Assembly: GCF_001649575.2 (NCBI RefSeq) | Contig: NC_051434.1 | Span: forward strand, 20,827,746-20,891,745 | Length of the DNA: 64,000 nucleotides | Reading direction: 5' to 3' | Source: Kryptolebias marmoratus | Lineage: Eukaryota; Chordata; Actinopteri; Cyprinodontiformes; Rivulidae | Shown: positions 62,660 to 64,000 of the stretch, piece after piece | How the letters are laid out: each line of letters starts with the position of its first letter | How positions within the stretch are numbered: position 1 is the first letter of the stretch | Translations under genes and position numbers: made by a program | Notes under the pieces: model-generated | Databases searched by the model: none | Told to the model about the DNA's origin: nothing | The model's input: the letters and a program-made list of their open reading frames with translations, nothing else

Positions 62660-63598
62660 AAGATGTCTGAAAAACACTCTTAAAGGTCTTCAGTTAATCT
62701 AAAAATGCTGCTGCTGAAGTTCTGATGAGAGTTAGGAGAGATAATTCTTCCCCAATTTTCGCTTCTCTCCATTGTCTTCCTGTCAAATTCAGAATAGAAT
62801 TTAAAATCTTTCTCCTAACATACAAAGCTCTCAACACCCAAGCTCCATCTTATATTAAAGATCTTATTGTTTCATATTTTCCTAAGAGAGCACTTCACTC
62901 TCAGACTGCAGGTTTACTTGTGGTTCCTGGAGTTTCTAAAAGTAGAACAGGAGGCAGAGCTTTCAGTTCTCAGGCTCCTCTCTGGGGGAACCAACTTCCA
63001 GTTTCTGTCAATGAGGCTGACACCCTGTCTACTTTTAAGATTAGATTTAAGACTTTCCTTTTTGATCAATCCTATAATTAGGGTTGTCTTAGGTTTCCTG
63101 AGTTATTCCTTAGTTATACTGTTAAAGGCCTAGACTGCTGGAGAACAAATTAACCACATTTCCTCACTCTGCTGCTGTCTTTATTTTCTCTAATCTCCAC
63201 GTTTACACATGCAATTATTGCTGACACTAACTTTATGTCCTCCACTGGTCTTTGCATAGAATCTACACCTGAACCAATCCTTCTGTGTTTGTCTTTTTTC
63301 GGTCCTCTCTAACCTCAACTTATCAAGGCAGATAGCTGCCCATCCTGTGCCTGGTTCTGATTCTTCTCAAGTTTCTTTCTGTTAAAAGAGTTGTTCCTTT
63401 CTACTGTTGCCAGTGTGCTAGATTGTGAAAAAGTGGATATTTGATGCAATTTGCTCAATTCTTTAGATTGAATGGGCTATAATTAAATTTGAATCTGGAT
63501 CTGTTTTTAACTAAATTTGGACTTATCATTCTTGTTGTACAGTGCCCTGAGATGACTTTTGTTGTGAATTGGCACTATATAGATAAGCTGAATTGAAC
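62660..63598 (+). mobile_element. L2/CR1-like LINE, ORF2 C-terminus and 3' tail
   Basis: The frame 62725-63081 encodes FASLHCLPVKFRIEFKIFLL, TYKALN, then APLWGNQLPVSV and TFKIRFKTFLFD. This is the LHWLPV..RI.FKI..L.YKALN .. WN.LP .. FK..LK.FLF ending of fish L2/CR1-like ORF2. The 3' UTR runs to a tail with GTGCCCTGAGATGACTTTTG and TATATAGATAAGCTGAATTG, the usual end of this family. Coding is continuous for 118 codons, so this part decayed little, but the upstream half is broken. Confidence 0.82.
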
Positions 63599-64000
63599 AG
63601 CATGCCTCTAACCTAATCTAATGTTCCCAAGTTGTGTAAGCATGTAGCTGCATTTTCCATCCAGTCATCTGCTCATTCATATTTCCCCACTAAGGAGGTT
63701 CTTGTGCATCTTGTGACCCCAGTTGAAATTGGATTTTATAGAAATGCAATTATTTAAATGCCAGAGAAACAATTGACTTCTCTCTTGTGTAATTACATAT
63801 TACAAAAAGAAGAAAACTGCAAATGAACGAAGCTGTGAAAAGATTGACATGAGTTGGACCCACAGAGGGTTGTATCCATGCTGAACACCAGATGGTCTGT
63901 GGATTGTGATAGGCCTGCCACGTTCGTATTCTCAGTTCTTAATGAGAGCTTTGTCTTCTTCACCAGAGCACCATGGATAGGAAATAGGCTTTAAAGCTGA
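63599..64000. other. Intergenic sequence, nothing recognised
   Basis: No supported feature to the window end. Confidence 0.5.

Overview
This is vertebrate nuclear DNA, almost certainly from a ray-finned (teleost) fish. The evidence is spliced exons with good splice sites, an AT-rich non-coding background, and teleost-type transposable elements (Rex3/RTE and L2/CR1-like LINEs, a Penelope-like element, Tc1 and hAT DNA transposons, tRNA-headed SINE-like repeats). There is no sign of prokaryotic gene organisation. I cannot name the species.

The one functional protein gene I can support is the 3' end of khdrbs3 (the STAR/KH RNA-binding splicing regulator T-STAR/SLM2) on the + strand. Three exons (7583-7665, 30386-30438, 37331-37422) join in phase. 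They encode the last 75 residues: the tyrosine-rich C-terminal tail and the conserved basic/QPYxRY terminus. The KH/STAR-domain exons must lie upstream of the window. Introns of 22,720 bp and 6,892 bp separate the three exons. The 3' UTR probably runs from 37423 to about 38775. I recognise no gene from about 38.8 kb to 64 kb.

The rest is layered repeats. Bases 1-610 hold a hairpin-bearing duplicated repeat and the first GCTAAAA-type degenerate array. Two Rex3 copies lie at 3.8-5.7 kb. The 22.7 kb intron holds five copies of a non-coding dispersed repeat (called family A here; a further copy lies just upstream of the first exon), SINE-like elements, a TAAA-rich array (11.85-13.26 kb), LTR-like repeats, a histone H3 pseudogene and a Rex3 copy. 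The family A copy at 20.2-23.2 kb was split by a hAT element with a perfect 8-bp target duplication and by a Harbinger-like element. The 6.9 kb intron holds a Tc1-like element that starts 57 bp after a splice donor and itself contains a second repeat family (family B), then Rex3 and Penelope fragments. Downstream of the gene are more family A and B copies, a second hAT copy, LTR-like repeats and a multiply interrupted LINE (61.0-63.6 kb).

I see no clearly new biological system. The most interesting signals are: (1) dispersed repeat families that share a 3' hairpin plus TAA-type tail; (2) TAAA-rich arrays on the sense strand of the gene for a UAAA-binding splicing factor; (3) a transposon lying beside the donor of a 53-nt coding exon; and (4) nested insertions that give relative ages for several element families.
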